Positions 1 to 8,900 are shown, counted from the first letter of the stretch. The stretch is DNA of 45,376 bases from an uncultured Croceitalea sp. (GCA_937969515.1 CALBVX010000107.1:1-45376), one strand, 5' to 3'. The notes: generated by a model from the sequence alone, not told the origin. Made by a program: numbers and translations.

Positions 1-3
1 TAG

Positions 4-223
4 CTTGAATTTGTAAGTGGGGCTTTTCTATTTTCAAAGCGGAGCTTTGAGGGAAAGACGGAGTCAATCCTTTGGAATTTACACTATTAATTTAGTGTTT
101 TACTTGAATTTGTAAGTGGGCTTTTCTATTTTCAAAGTGGAGCTTTGTAGGGAAAGACGGAGTCAATCCTTTGGAATTTACATTATTAATTTAGTATTTA
201 GCTTGAATTTGTAGGTGGTGCTT
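4..223. repeat. Tandem repeat, 99-bp period, about 2.2 copies
   Basis: Two nearly identical 99-bp units start at 4 and 103. A third, partial copy starts at 202 and fades after about 20 bases. The copies differ by a few substitutions and two compensating one-base indels. Each full unit contains the small inverted repeat AAAGC-GGA-GCTTT (weaker in copy 2). Unit 1 also has ACACTA...TAGTGT around TTAATT. No open reading frame or CRISPR-like spacing is visible. This looks like a noncoding intergenic repeat family; its function is unknown. Confidence 0.85.
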
Positions 224-440
224 GTCAATTTCTTGGGGAACAAAGAAAGAAAACTTAAACTATCATTGTTCTTGATTTAGTTGAGATAGAAATTTTTTAG
301 TGCTAAACTAGTTTAGTATACTCACATTCTTTCGTCTTTAGTTAATCGCTATTCACCGAAACTAAAGCACCAACCATCTACAGAAATACTTCAAAAAAAG
401 AATTATTTACGAATTTTATCTTTTAATAAGAAAATATATT
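224..440. other. Intergenic leader of the signalling operon
   Basis: Together with the tandem repeat this completes a gene-free stretch of 440 bases at the window start. It is AT-rich and has no convincing reading frame. Its second half holds a 35-bp candidate regulator site (353-387). A TATCTTTT sequence at 417-424 could be a degenerate -7 element for the first gene. Nothing else is recognised. Confidence 0.5.
353..387 (+). promoter_or_regulatory. Candidate LytTR-type site E (upstream of the response regulator gene)
   Basis: TCACCGA at 353 and CCATCTACAGAAA at 374 put two related 7-mers (TCACCGA, CCATCTA) exactly 21 bp apart. The right half, with its preceding CCA, matches sites at 13351 and 20647 along the shared pattern CCAWYCRTCTACAGAAA. 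A period of two helical turns is typical of LytTR-domain operators, and a LytTR regulator is encoded at 5971. The link to that protein is inference. Confidence 0.5.
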
Positions 441-842
441 ATGAATATTTTATTAATAGAAGATGATGAAATTGAGGTAATGAAGTTAGAACGTACGCTA
501 ACAAAACTTCAGTTAAAGCATAATTTATCAAAAGCTAAAAATGGCGAGCAAGCATTAGAAATCTTACGTGCTTCCTCCAAACTACCTGATATCATTCTTT
601 TAGACTTAAATATGCCACGCATGAGTGGTACAGAATTTCTTCAAATTCTAAAAGAAGATGAGTTCTTACAATACCTGCCAACCATAATCCTTACCACTTC
701 AGAGAATAGGGCAGATTTATTAAAATGCTACCAAATTGGCGTAGCAGGTTATATTATTAAACCCTTAAAATACGAGGATTACCAACTTAAATTACAGAAG
801 GTTCTAGAATATTGGAACATCAACCAATTGGTTAAAGGCTAG
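441..842 (+). CDS. Single-domain response regulator (CheY/Rcp1-like)
   Basis: This 133-residue protein is a stand-alone receiver domain with no output module. Acidic pocket residues lie at E7-D9, the phospho-acceptor is D55 in LLDLNMP, the switch threonines are T85/T86, and the conserved lysine is K107 in the KP motif. Such proteins act as phosphate shuttles or sinks, or bind partner proteins. The gene is the first of the signalling run. The next gene (H-NOX) begins 75 bp downstream with no terminator visible between them. A candidate LytTR site lies about 58 bp before the start codon. It may take phosphate from one of the two kinases or from the Hpt protein encoded downstream; that partnership is inferred from position only. 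Confidence 0.93.
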   Translation: MNILLIEDDEIEVMKLERTLTKLQLKHNLSKAKNGEQALEILRASSKLPDIILLDLNMPRMSGTEFLQILKEDEFLQYLPTIILTTSENRADLLKCYQIGVAGYIIKPLKYEDYQLKLQKVLEYWNINQLVKG

Positions 843-917
843 AAAAAAATAACGTTTCACAACATTTTTTATAGAATACGTATTACTTTTCCTACTTTTA
901 AAATATTATTTAATCTT

Positions 918-1460
918 ATGAAAGGAATTGTTTTTACAGAATTTTTAGAAATGGTTGAAACCGAGTTCGGATTAGAGACTCTTGATGTTATCATAGAAAA
1001 CTCAGATTTATCTTCTGACGGAATATATACCTCTGTGGGAACTTATGACTTTAATGAGATGGTTTCTTTAATTACCAGTCTTAGCGGGGAAGTAGGTATT
1101 CCAATAGGAGATTTAATCTATACTTTCGGATTATACTTATTTACTAGTTTAGGTAAAGCGCATCCTGAGGTAATTCAAAGCTATAATTCACCTATAGGTC
1201 TTTTATACTCCATTGAAGACCATATTCATGTACATGTGAAAAAGCTCTATCCAGATGCAGAATTGCCAACATTTAAAATTTTAGAGAAAACGGACACTTC
1301 AATTTCAATGATTTATAATTCTTCGAGAGGATTATATCGTTTAGCTCATGGACTTATCGAGAAAGCCTTTGAACATTTTAATGGTTCTGCATCTGTCAGT
1401 TATGAACTTCTAAAGGCAGATGGTACTGAGGTTAAATTTGATGTCATTCAAAATGGATAG
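918..1460 (+). CDS. H-NOX haem-dependent nitric oxide sensor
   Basis: The 180-residue protein has the length and hallmarks of bacterial stand-alone H-NOX domains. The YxSxR haem-propionate motif is Y133-S135-R137, and a histidine-rich helix around residues 102-106 (H104 by alignment to known members) supplies the proximal haem ligand. The family senses NO, sometimes O2, through ferrous haem and controls a partner histidine kinase or cyclase. Here the partner is obvious: the kinase gene starts inside the last codons of this one (8-nt overlap at 1453-1460), which implies translational coupling. Distal-pocket residues cannot be judged by eye, so NO rather than O2 selectivity is inferred from the family's kinase-linked members. 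Confidence 0.93.
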   Translation: MKGIVFTEFLEMVETEFGLETLDVIIENSDLSSDGIYTSVGTYDFNEMVSLITSLSGEVGIPIGDLIYTFGLYLFTSLGKAHPEVIQSYNSPIGLLYSIEDHIHVHVKKLYPDAELPTFKILEKTDTSISMIYNSSRGLYRLAHGLIEKAFEHFNGSASVSYELLKADGTEVKFDVIQNG

Positions 1461-3450
1461 TAAAGAAGTCATTTTACTCAAAAAAGCATTAGAGCGCCAG
1501 AAAAGAGCACGACAGCAGGCTGAAAAAATTTTAGAAGAAAAGTCTAAGCAGCTTTATGACGTTACACAACATTTGAGAGAGTCTAACAGTAGATTAGAAA
1601 GTCTGTTGACAGAGAAAACTTCGGAGATGGATGGTGTTTTTCTAAACATTATCGACCCTTATGTAATAATGGACCTTGAATTTAATGTTGTGAACATGAA
1701 CTCTTCTGCGAAAGATTTTCTTGGTTTTGATCATACTGAAAAATCAGTAAACCTAAGAGAATTGGTTCACCCAGAGTTTATTCAATATACTGCGGAATCT
1801 TTGTCGTCTCTGGTTGAGGTTGGTACATTAAAAAATTATAGAGCCAAAATTGTTTTACTTGACAAAGTAGAAAAATGGGTTCAGATTAATGCAAGTTTGG
1901 TCTATGATTCAAAACGAAAACCAATTGCGGCCCAGGGCATTATAAGAGATATTACGAATGAGATGGAAGTCAAACAGATTTTGGCATACCAAAAAAAACA
2001 ACTAGACATTATAGTTGAGAATTCTCCTTTAGGCATTGTACTGTCTTCCGAAGGTAAAATTATTAAAGCAAACAAAACTTTTATTAAGATGCTGGGGTAC
2101 TCTGAGAGCGAACTAAAAGAGATGCTAATAAAAGATTACACTTACTCTGGTAATGATTTCGATAAGGCTCAAAATGATTTAATGGAACAAATGGATAGTG
2201 GTGAATTGGACCAATTTACTATGATCAAAAAATATATTAAGAAAAATGGTGAAATAGTATCAGCCAAAATCACAATAAACACCTTAAAAAGCGGTAGTGA
2301 CAATACAGATTACCAAGTTGCCATTATAGAAGATATTACTAAAGAACTAGAGGCAGAAGAGCGTATTAATGCAGAGAGGCATAAATACAGAAGTATCATA
2401 GCAAATATGAATTTAGGTTTGGTTGAGGTAGATAATAATGACTTCATACAACTAGTAAATCAAAGTTTATGCACTATGAGTGGTTTTGAAGAATCAGAAC
2501 TATTAGGTAAAAAGGCAGCTGAGGTATTTAATGTTCAGAACAAAGCTATTATTGCAAACAAAAATGCAGAAAGAATTTCTGGAGTCTCAGATTCTTATGA
2601 GGTTGAAGTTTTAGATAAAAATGGAGTGTTAAGACATTGGTTAATTAGTGGTGCACCCAGATATGATGAAAATAAACGTATTATTGGCTCTATAGGTATA
2701 CATCTAGATATTACCAACCAAAAACAATTAGAACTTCAAAAAGGAGTATTGCTTGAAGAACTTGAAAAGAGTAACGAGAATCTACAGGAATATGCCCATA
2801 TTGTGTCACATGATTTAAAATCACCACTACGAAGTATTAGTGCATTGGCAACTTGGTTATATGATGATTACAATGATGTATTGGATGATTCTGGAAAAGA
2901 GAATCTTGGTTTAATGCAAGAAAAAGTGGCTTCCATGGATCGTCTTATTCATGGAATTTTAGAATACTCGACAGCAGATAATTCAGCACTGATATCAACT
3001 TCGGTCAATCTAAACGAGGTGATTTCAGAAATAAAAGATAGTATTTATATTCCAGAACATGTCGATTTAAGCATTCCTACGCCTTTACCAATTATAGATG
3101 CTGATAGAACAAAATTGCATCAACTTTTTCAAAATATAATTAGTAATGCTGTAGTACATATAGAAAAAGAAAATGGCCTTGTAGAAGTTTTATGCCAAGA
3201 AAAAAAGGCCTTCTATCAATTCTTAGTAAAAGATAATGGAGTAGGTATCCCAAAAAAATATCATAAAAAAATATTTGATATTTTTCAATCTATCGGAGAC
3301 AATGAAAGGTCTACTGGAATCGGATTATCTATTGTCAAAAAGATTGTTGATCGTTACCAAGGTGAAGTATGGGTAGAGAGTGAGTTAGGTGAAGGGACGC
3401 AGTTTTATTTTACTTTAAAAAAAGAATTGTGTCAGAATCCAATAAAATAA
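1453..3450 (+). CDS. Multi-PAS histidine kinase, H-NOX partner
   Basis: I take the start as ATG 1453, where the frame opens inside the end of the H-NOX gene. An upstream ATG at 1441 is possible but would enlarge the overlap. The 665-residue protein begins with a coiled coil (about 10-55) like those of other H-NOX- and FIST-linked kinases. Three PAS domains follow (about 60-170, 185-300 and 310-425), then HisKA with phospho-acceptor H453 in SHDLKSP, and HATPase_c with N-box (NIISNA), DNGVGIP and STGIGLSIVKK motifs. No membrane segment and no receiver domain are visible, so it is a cytosolic kinase that needs a separate acceptor. H-NOX proteins usually inhibit their kinase when NO-bound; the sign is unknown here. 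Confidence 0.93.
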   Translation: MDSKEVILLKKALERQKRARQQAEKILEEKSKQLYDVTQHLRESNSRLESLLTEKTSEMDGVFLNIIDPYVIMDLEFNVVNMNSSAKDFLGFDHTEKSVNLRELVHPEFIQYTAESLSSLVEVGTLKNYRAKIVLLDKVEKWVQINASLVYDSKRKPIAAQGIIRDITNEMEVKQILAYQKKQLDIIVENSPLGIVLSSEGKIIKANKTFIKMLGYSESELKEMLIKDYTYSGNDFDKAQNDLMEQMDSGELDQFTMIKKYIKKNGEIVSAKITINTLKSGSDNTDYQVAIIEDITKELEAEERINAERHKYRSIIANMNLGLVEVDNNDFIQLVNQSLCTMSGFEESELLGKKAAEVFNVQNKAIIANKNAERISGVSDSYEVEVLDKNGVLRHWLISGAPRYDENKRIIGSIGIHLDITNQKQLELQKGVLLEELEKSNENLQEYAHIVSHDLKSPLRSISALATWLYDDYNDVLDDSGKENLGLMQEKVASMDRLIHGILEYSTADNSALISTSVNLNEVISEIKDSIYIPEHVDLSIPTPLPIIDADRTKLHQLFQNIISNAVVHIEKENGLVEVLCQEKKAFYQFLVKDNGVGIPKKYHKKIFDIFQSIGDNERSTGIGLSIVKKIVDRYQGEVWVESELGEGTQFYFTLKKELCQNPIK

Positions 3451-3454
3451 CGGT

Positions 3455-4588
3455 ATGAGAATAGTACAGGACATTAAAATTAAAGGGGAACAGTTTTTGA
3501 ATGTGGAGCCTTTTAAAAAATTAAAGAATCCGCTAGTACTTGTTTTTGGTAACAGGTATATGTTGGAAGAAGATGATATATATAAAGAAATAAAGAAAAT
3601 AGTACCCTCGGGCCATATCGTATTTGGTAGTACCTCTGGAGAAATATTAGAAGATGCTGTTTACAATGATTCTGTGGTAGTTACTGCCATAGAGTTTGAA
3701 AGGAGTTCTTTCATAATCAAATGTAGTAACGTTTATGATTATAATAATAATGATGCTCTTTTAGGAGAAAAACTTATGGAAGAGTTTCCAACCGAAGACT
3801 TAAAACATGTATTTGTAGTTTCTGAAGGAAGTATAGTAAACGGTAGTGCCTTAATTAATGGTTTTGAGAAGAAAAAGGGAGCAAGTGCAGGATTATCTGG
3901 AGGACTTTGTGGAGACGATGCTCGTTTTGAACGTACCCTTGCATCTTATAATGAAAATCCTAAAGAAGGTGAAATTATAGCCATCGGTTTTTATGGTGAG
4001 GCCTTAGAAATCACAAGTGCTAATTATGGCGGATGGACACCGTTTGGCCCTGAGCGTATTATTACCAAGAGTAACAATAACGTCTTATATGAGTTGGATG
4101 GAAAACCAGCATTGGACCTGTATAAAAATTATCTAGGGGAGAAAGCAAAAGACTTGCCAGAGTCCGCTTTATTATATCCTCTAAGTGTTAAAACAAAAGT
4201 AGATGAGGAACCTATAGTACGTACCATTCTAAATATAAATCATGATGATAATTCGATGGTTTTGGCTGGTGATGTCCCTGAGGGGTCAAAAGTACAATTG
4301 ATGATGTCTTCGGTAGATGATATTGCAAATGGAGCGAATAAGGCAGCAAAACTAGCCATGGAAAACCGAAAAACAAAACCAGAATTGTCACTTTTGGTAA
4401 GTTGTATTGGTAGAAAATTGGTAATGGATCAACGTACCGAGGAAGAGATTGAAGAAGTAAAATCTGTTGTGGGTAAGGATTCTTTTATATGTGGATTCTA
4501 TTCTTATGGTGAAATGGCCCCATTTAGTGAAAATAAAACATGTAGATTACATAATCAGACAATGACATTAACCTTATTTAGTGAATAA
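3455..4588 (+). CDS. FIST-domain protein, NosP-like NO sensor
   Basis: The 377-residue protein shows FIST_N (about 25-215) and FIST_C (about 220-360). Recognisable signatures are FGSTSGEI near the start, GGLCGDDARF where the family usually has GGDN..F, a YELDGKPALDLY segment opening FIST_C, and GFYSYGEMAPF with a following C..HNQTMTL at the end. FIST proteins next to histidine kinases include NosP, a haem-based NO sensor of Pseudomonas, Shewanella, Legionella and Vibrio. The gene starts 4 bp after the first kinase gene and overlaps the second kinase gene by one base. Haem binding cannot be read from sequence, so NosP function is inferred from family plus context. A generic small-ligand sensor is the alternative. 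Confidence 0.85.
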   Translation: MRIVQDIKIKGEQFLNVEPFKKLKNPLVLVFGNRYMLEEDDIYKEIKKIVPSGHIVFGSTSGEILEDAVYNDSVVVTAIEFERSSFIIKCSNVYDYNNNDALLGEKLMEEFPTEDLKHVFVVSEGSIVNGSALINGFEKKKGASAGLSGGLCGDDARFERTLASYNENPKEGEIIAIGFYGEALEITSANYGGWTPFGPERIITKSNNNVLYELDGKPALDLYKNYLGEKAKDLPESALLYPLSVKTKVDEEPIVRTILNINHDDNSMVLAGDVPEGSKVQLMMSSVDDIANGANKAAKLAMENRKTKPELSLLVSCIGRKLVMDQRTEEEIEEVKSVVGKDSFICGFYSYGEMAPFSENKTCRLHNQTMTLTLFSE

Positions 4589-5646
4589 TGCATCGATTGT
4601 TGCTACGACAAATTAGGAAATATAGCTCAACTGAGCTCTTGAAAGATTCTACATTTTCAAATTTTTTAGAGGCTATTGCTATGTCTTATGAAAATTATGA
4701 TGAGAAACTTACAATGATGCAACGAGCAACAGCTATTAGTTCGGAAGAATTATATGAGGCTAATGTGAAGTTGAGGGAAGAAGGAGTGCGACAACAAAAT
4801 ATATTAGTTTCCTTAGAGAAAGCAATTAGTAGTTTGACCGAAAATTTTAAGAAAGATGAAATTTTTGGAAAAATAGATAAAACCGATTTTGATGCTGAGA
4901 ACAGCGCAAAATACATAAGTAGTCTGGCGAAGAAAGTATCAGAAATTTCTTTAGAAAAGGATAAATTGTTGAAAGATTTAGAAGATCAAAATCAATCTTT
5001 GAATAACTATGCCCATGCAGTTTCGCATGATTTGAAGTCACCAATTAGAAATATTAACACCTTAATGAGTTGGATTTTAGAATCGGAAGAGCAAAATTTT
5101 TCTGATTCTAGCAAAGAAAACTTTGCATTGGTATCCGAGAATTTAGAAAAAATGGATAAACTCATTGACGGGATTTTAAGTCATGCTAGTTTAGGTCAAA
5201 CATCAGAAAAACGCACTACATTTAATTTAAATGATTTACTAGAAGAAATATCGCAGATAGTTTATGTGCCAGAAAATGTTGAGATAATTTTAGAAGAAAA
5301 CCTACCTATTTTGCATTTAGAAAAGGAAGTTCTACAACAACTCTTCATGAATTTAATGACAAATGCTATAACTGCTACTGAACACCGTGAACATGGTAGA
5401 ATTTGTATTAGTGCGGAAGAAGAAAAAGAATATTGGAAATTTAAGATTACCGATAACGGAAAAGGAATTGATTCTAAATACCAATCGGCTATTTTTAAAA
5501 TGTTTAAAAAACTTGAAAATGACTCGAAAACAACCGGAATTGGTTTGGCAATTGTTAAAAAAATAGTTGAGCTATACAAGGGGGAGATATGGTTAGAAAG
5601 CGAGTTAGATAGAGGTACAACATTTTATTTCACCATAAAAAAATGA
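4588..5646 (+). CDS. Histidine kinase, FIST/NosP partner
   Basis: The 352-residue cytosolic kinase starts at the ATG inside TAATG at the end of the FIST gene. Residues 1-75 form the helical N-terminal region seen in many FIST-linked kinases (LLLRQIRKY, FLEAIAMSYENYDEKL, AISSEELYEANVKLREE). A coiled coil follows, then HisKA with H147 in SHDLKSP and HATPase_c with NLMTNA, DNGKGI and TTGIGLAIVKK. There is no PAS, receiver or membrane segment, so sensing probably depends on the FIST protein. The catalytic half closely resembles that of the upstream kinase, suggesting that the two share a phospho-acceptor. The Hpt gene begins within its last four bases. Confidence 0.92.
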   Translation: MHRLLLRQIRKYSSTELLKDSTFSNFLEAIAMSYENYDEKLTMMQRATAISSEELYEANVKLREEGVRQQNILVSLEKAISSLTENFKKDEIFGKIDKTDFDAENSAKYISSLAKKVSEISLEKDKLLKDLEDQNQSLNNYAHAVSHDLKSPIRNINTLMSWILESEEQNFSDSSKENFALVSENLEKMDKLIDGILSHASLGQTSEKRTTFNLNDLLEEISQIVYVPENVEIILEENLPILHLEKEVLQQLFMNLMTNAITATEHREHGRICISAEEEKEYWKFKITDNGKGIDSKYQSAIFKMFKKLENDSKTTGIGLAIVKKIVELYKGEIWLESELDRGTTFYFTIKK

Positions 5647-5969
5647 GTATGCTAGAAAAGCCTAATTTATTTTACGTGCAAGAACTTGCAGGCGATGACC
5701 TTGCTTTTGAAAATAAATTTATTGGAATTTTAAAGGATGAATTTCCATTGGAACAACAAGAATATGTAAATTGTATAGAGAAAAGTCAGCTGATGGATGC
5801 TGCTCAAATAGTTCATAAACTAAAGCATAAATTTAATATACTTAGTATGACAGAGTCTTATACCTTTGCTGTGGCTTATGAAGAGGAGCTGAAAAAAAGT
5901 AGACCACAAATGGATAAGCGTTTTAGGGAAATTTTGAATACCATAGAAGACTATTTAAAAACAATCTAG
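5643..5969 (+). CDS. Hpt phosphotransfer protein
   Basis: This 108-residue all-helical protein has the histidine phosphotransfer motif around H58 (IVHKLKHKFNIL), matching the HxLKG-type motif of Hpt proteins with the glycine replaced by His. It overlaps the kinase gene by four bases (ATGA) and ends one base before the LytTR regulator. It would carry phosphate between receiver domains and kinases. Neither kinase here has an attached receiver domain, so the relay partner is probably the single-domain regulator at 441 or one of the receiver-glycosyltransferase fusions. A second in-frame ATG at codon 3 is an equally possible start. Confidence 0.85.
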   Translation: MSMLEKPNLFYVQELAGDDLAFENKFIGILKDEFPLEQQEYVNCIEKSQLMDAAQIVHKLKHKFNILSMTESYTFAVAYEEELKKSRPQMDKRFREILNTIEDYLKTI

Positions 5970-5970
5970 T

Positions 5971-6681
5971 ATGAAATGCATTATCATAGACGATGAGGTG
6001 GCGGCAAGAGCTATTGTCAAACAGCTTTGCTCAAAAGTTTCAACCTTAGACATAATTGGAGAGTTTGATAATGCCATTGAAGCAATAAAATTTTTGAACC
6101 AGTATGATGTAGACCTTATCTTTTTAGATATTCATATGCCAGGTTTTAGTGGAGTAGATTTTGTACAGACTTTAAAAAATCCACCGAAAATCGTAATGAC
6201 AACTTCAGATACAGAATTTGCAATTGCTGCTTATGAGTATGAGGCTATTATAGACTATTTGGTAAAACCTATTACACAGGTACGTTTTGAAAAATGTATT
6301 CAAAAAGTTGAAAACACTTCGTTTGTGACTAATTCAAAAAATACTACTAAAGCTAATCAAGAAGATGTTGGTGAAGACTTGTATATTAATATAGATAGGA
6401 GGCTAATTAAGCTTAAATTGAACGATATATTGGTAGTTGAGGCTAAAGGTGATTATATTGAAGTTAAAACTACAAAACAAGATTATAGAGTTCACACCAC
6501 CCTTAAAAAAATAAAAGAAAAACTGCCAGAGAATACTTTTCTTCAAATACATCGGTCTTACATTATTAATTTTACAAAAATTATAGATATAGAAGACAAT
6601 AGTGTATTAATAGAAAAGAGTGTTATACCCATTAGCCGTTCTAATAGGCCAGAACTTATGCGGCGACTGAACTTACTCTAA
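5971..6681 (+). CDS. LytTR-family response regulator
   Basis: The 236-residue protein has a receiver domain (1-120; D8-D9 in the acidic pocket, phospho-acceptor D53 in FLDIHMP, K99 in the KP motif) and a C-terminal LytTR DNA-binding domain (about 135-236, with FLQIHRSYIINF). LytTR regulators bind paired direct repeats spaced about two helical turns apart. Such repeats occur upstream of several transcription units in this window (353, 8901, 13351, 20647, with a weaker case at 11597). The gene closes the H-NOX/FIST operon, so it is the probable transcriptional output of the relay. Its targets are inferred from site position. Confidence 0.93.
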   Translation: MKCIIIDDEVAARAIVKQLCSKVSTLDIIGEFDNAIEAIKFLNQYDVDLIFLDIHMPGFSGVDFVQTLKNPPKIVMTTSDTEFAIAAYEYEAIIDYLVKPITQVRFEKCIQKVENTSFVTNSKNTTKANQEDVGEDLYINIDRRLIKLKLNDILVVEAKGDYIEVKTTKQDYRVHTTLKKIKEKLPENTFLQIHRSYIINFTKIIDIEDNSVLIEKSVIPISRSNRPELMRRLNLL

Positions 6682-6714
6682 CACTGAGGATAACAAAACT
6701 TGTTTCTACAGTGT
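6682..6714. terminator. Hairpin between convergent genes
   Basis: ACACTG at 6682-ish pairs with CAGTGT ending at 6714. Inside it AACAA pairs with TTGTT around an AAC loop. It fills the 44-bp gap between the LytTR gene and the converging outer-membrane protein gene. There is no strong T-run, so it may act as a weak bidirectional terminator. Confidence 0.45.
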
Positions 6715-6725
6715 ATACAAGATTC

Positions 6726-8786
6726 TTATTGCCTTAACTTTTTGTAGAATAATGGTTTTTTGGTCAATAGCCACTTTAGCTTAATTCCAATTTCGGTAAA
6801 TTCAAAACCAACGGCGGTCGCTGAGGCTATATTACTATACTTACCATAGATGTTAGTGCTAAAGCGTTTAGAGAACTGGTATTGTACACCTGCTTCACTT
6901 CTAAAAATGGCGGTTTTGGAGTCTTGCTCCACTTTTTGAAATCCTGTTGCAGCACTAAGCATATATGTTGTTTTCTCTGAAATATTACCTCTTATATCTG
7001 CAAAAAACTCAAATGCCTGGTACTTTTCTGGACTAAAATAGATGTCGGGAACCTGCTCTTTAAAAGACAGGTATTGATAGTTTATACCAATTTTTAGATT
7101 AGGCTTTTTCAATAGCTTGTAGTATAATGAACTAAACATTAGTTTTCGGATATTTGCATCACTTTGTTCCGTATACATTAATTGAGTGTACCAACCAAGG
7201 TCAAAAGTAGTTCCCAAATTATATGTAAATCCATAATGATTTTGTACAATTTCACGTTCAATGAGGTCGGCATTAAAGTTTTGAACTTCACGCTGGTAGC
7301 TCAAACTAAGGTTTTGTAGGGCGAAAGGCTGTAATAGAAACTGTATGTCAAGAACAGGTTGCGTGTAAGCATCTTCTATAAACTGAGAATTATTTAAGCC
7401 AAGAACAGTTTTCAAGACTGTCTTTGGGAAAAACTTATATTCCATTCCGGCAAGAAGTACATGAGAATTTGCTTTGTTTCCGGTTACCGTGTTTTCTGTT
7501 GTGCGGTATAAATAAGAAATTGTAGTCTTAAATCTTGTAGATAATGAAAGGTTTATATTAGTATTAGAGAAAAAAGCCTTGTTGTTTCCATTATCAAATG
7601 TAAAGCCAGCATGCTCTTCAATATAAGGGGTATAACTTGAATTAAGTTTCTCTACAAAACTAAGGGCGTCTTTTTGATTTTCATAAACTTCAAGTGTTTT
7701 AAATGCCGCTTGATATGCTGGTACAATTTTATCAGCAGCAAATAAAGCATTTGCTTTTCCAAGATTGCCATCAAAAGATGCACTGTCTTTTTGTAAAATG
7801 GCTTCATAATTTTTAATGGCTGTTTTAGCTCTGCCGGTATATAACCCCAAAGTAGCCTTTAACGAAAAAATCCAATTTCGATTAGGATTGTGGTTTTCTA
7901 AACTATCAATTAGGTATTTAGCTTTTTTGTACTTAGCATTCCATATAAGTGCTTGTGTATACCTGTCATATGTTTGTTCTATTAATTCTACATCCTTAAA
8001 GCGAATTACATTTTTTTTAGCTTTTTTAGCCGTTATAAGTGCTTCTTTATTATTTTCATCAAGGTGTTCTGCCAATGCAATTCCGTTAAGCGCTGTGATA
8101 GAGTCTTTTGAAGTTGTAGCAAATCTTTTATAGGTGTTTTTTGCCTTCTCAACTTCTTTTATAATTAGGTAAAGGTTGGCTAAATTTAAAAGAGCATCTT
8201 TATCTTCAGGGAAATCTGTAAAAACTTCTTGTAACAATTGTTCTCCCCTAATGTAGCTTTGCTCGTTAATAAACTGGTTAGCATAACCTAGGCGTATATA
8301 TTTACGCGTGGTCATGGCGCTTCTATTATTTGAATCTAATTCCAAAGCCTTTTCTACCCACTTTAATGCGGAGTTGTATTCTTTAAGATTACTTAATGTA
8401 TTTGCGTAACCCAAAACTGCGGCGAAGTTGGTCGGATAATCTTCAACCATTTTTGCATATAATGGTTTTGCGGTTAGGTATTGTTTTGCCCATAAAAAGG
8501 ATTCATTATAATTAATACGTACTTCAAAGTCGTTTGGATAACTTTGTAGTAGTTCTTTAAAAAGTTGCGTAGCTTTTTTTGGTTCTCCGCTTAAACCTAC
8601 TGCACGTGCATAACAAATTTGGGCAGTCTTATTTCCAGGATTATCTTTTAAAAAGTCTAAGAAAAATACTTCTGCCTTATCAAAACTTCCTAATTCTAGA
8701 AGATTAAACCCCTCTTTCATGGTGCTTTGTGCCGTTAGGGAAAGAGAATAGAAGAAGCAAATGGATAGAATAATTAGTTGTTTCAT
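6726..8786 (-). CDS. TPR-repeat outer-membrane beta-barrel protein (YaiO-like), probable polysaccharide exporter
   Basis: The 686-residue protein has a signal peptide (cleavage after about residue 19, LTAQ|S). Residues 20-370 are helical TPR-like repeats. The C-terminal 300 residues are amphipathic beta-strands ending in an aromatic-rich barrel, as in the YaiO outer-membrane family. The layout of periplasmic TPR scaffold plus barrel is that of exopolysaccharide porins such as BcsC, PgaA and PelB, though direct homology to them is not claimed. It is transcribed divergently from the first receiver-GT2 gene. A TAnnTTTG-type box and a paired 21-bp repeat lie upstream. I infer export of the polymer made by the neighbouring genes. 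Confidence 0.8.
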   Translation of the reverse strand: MKQLIILSICFFYSLSLTAQSTMKEGFNLLELGSFDKAEVFFLDFLKDNPGNKTAQICYARAVGLSGEPKKATQLFKELLQSYPNDFEVRINYNESFLWAKQYLTAKPLYAKMVEDYPTNFAAVLGYANTLSNLKEYNSALKWVEKALELDSNNRSAMTTRKYIRLGYANQFINEQSYIRGEQLLQEVFTDFPEDKDALLNLANLYLIIKEVEKAKNTYKRFATTSKDSITALNGIALAEHLDENNKEALITAKKAKKNVIRFKDVELIEQTYDRYTQALIWNAKYKKAKYLIDSLENHNPNRNWIFSLKATLGLYTGRAKTAIKNYEAILQKDSASFDGNLGKANALFAADKIVPAYQAAFKTLEVYENQKDALSFVEKLNSSYTPYIEEHAGFTFDNGNNKAFFSNTNINLSLSTRFKTTISYLYRTTENTVTGNKANSHVLLAGMEYKFFPKTVLKTVLGLNNSQFIEDAYTQPVLDIQFLLQPFALQNLSLSYQREVQNFNADLIEREIVQNHYGFTYNLGTTFDLGWYTQLMYTEQSDANIRKLMFSSLYYKLLKKPNLKIGINYQYLSFKEQVPDIYFSPEKYQAFEFFADIRGNISEKTTYMLSAATGFQKVEQDSKTAIFRSEAGVQYQFSKRFSTNIYGKYSNIASATAVGFEFTEIGIKLKWLLTKKPLFYKKLRQ

Positions 8787-8854
8787 TTTATGTAGGTAAA
8801 TAACTACAGATAAATAACGTGAATACTTAATTTTTATTGGTTCATTATTAATAT

Positions 8855-8862
8855 CAAAGTTA
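8855..8862 (-). promoter_or_regulatory. Candidate -7 promoter box for the outer-membrane protein gene
   Basis: Read on the minus strand this is TAACTTTG, a full match to the Bacteroidota TAnnTTTG element. It lies about 69 bp before the start codon, and the paired repeats at 8901-8932 sit about 38 bp further upstream. That is a plausible activator position. Confidence 0.5.
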
Positions 8863-8900
8863 GGACGAACATTGAGGTATACACCATAAGCTTTTGATCA

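Noticed and set aside
4-223. CRISPR array
   Set aside because: The repeats are contiguous 99-bp units without short spacers of regular length, and no cas genes are nearby.
4695-5579. Minus-strand reading frames inside the second kinase gene
   Set aside because: They are short, overlap a well-supported gene on the other strand and show no recognisable protein features.
6705-6711. LytTR-type half-site
   Set aside because: TCTACAG here is part of the hairpin between convergent genes, lacks a partner 21 bp away and has no gene start near it.
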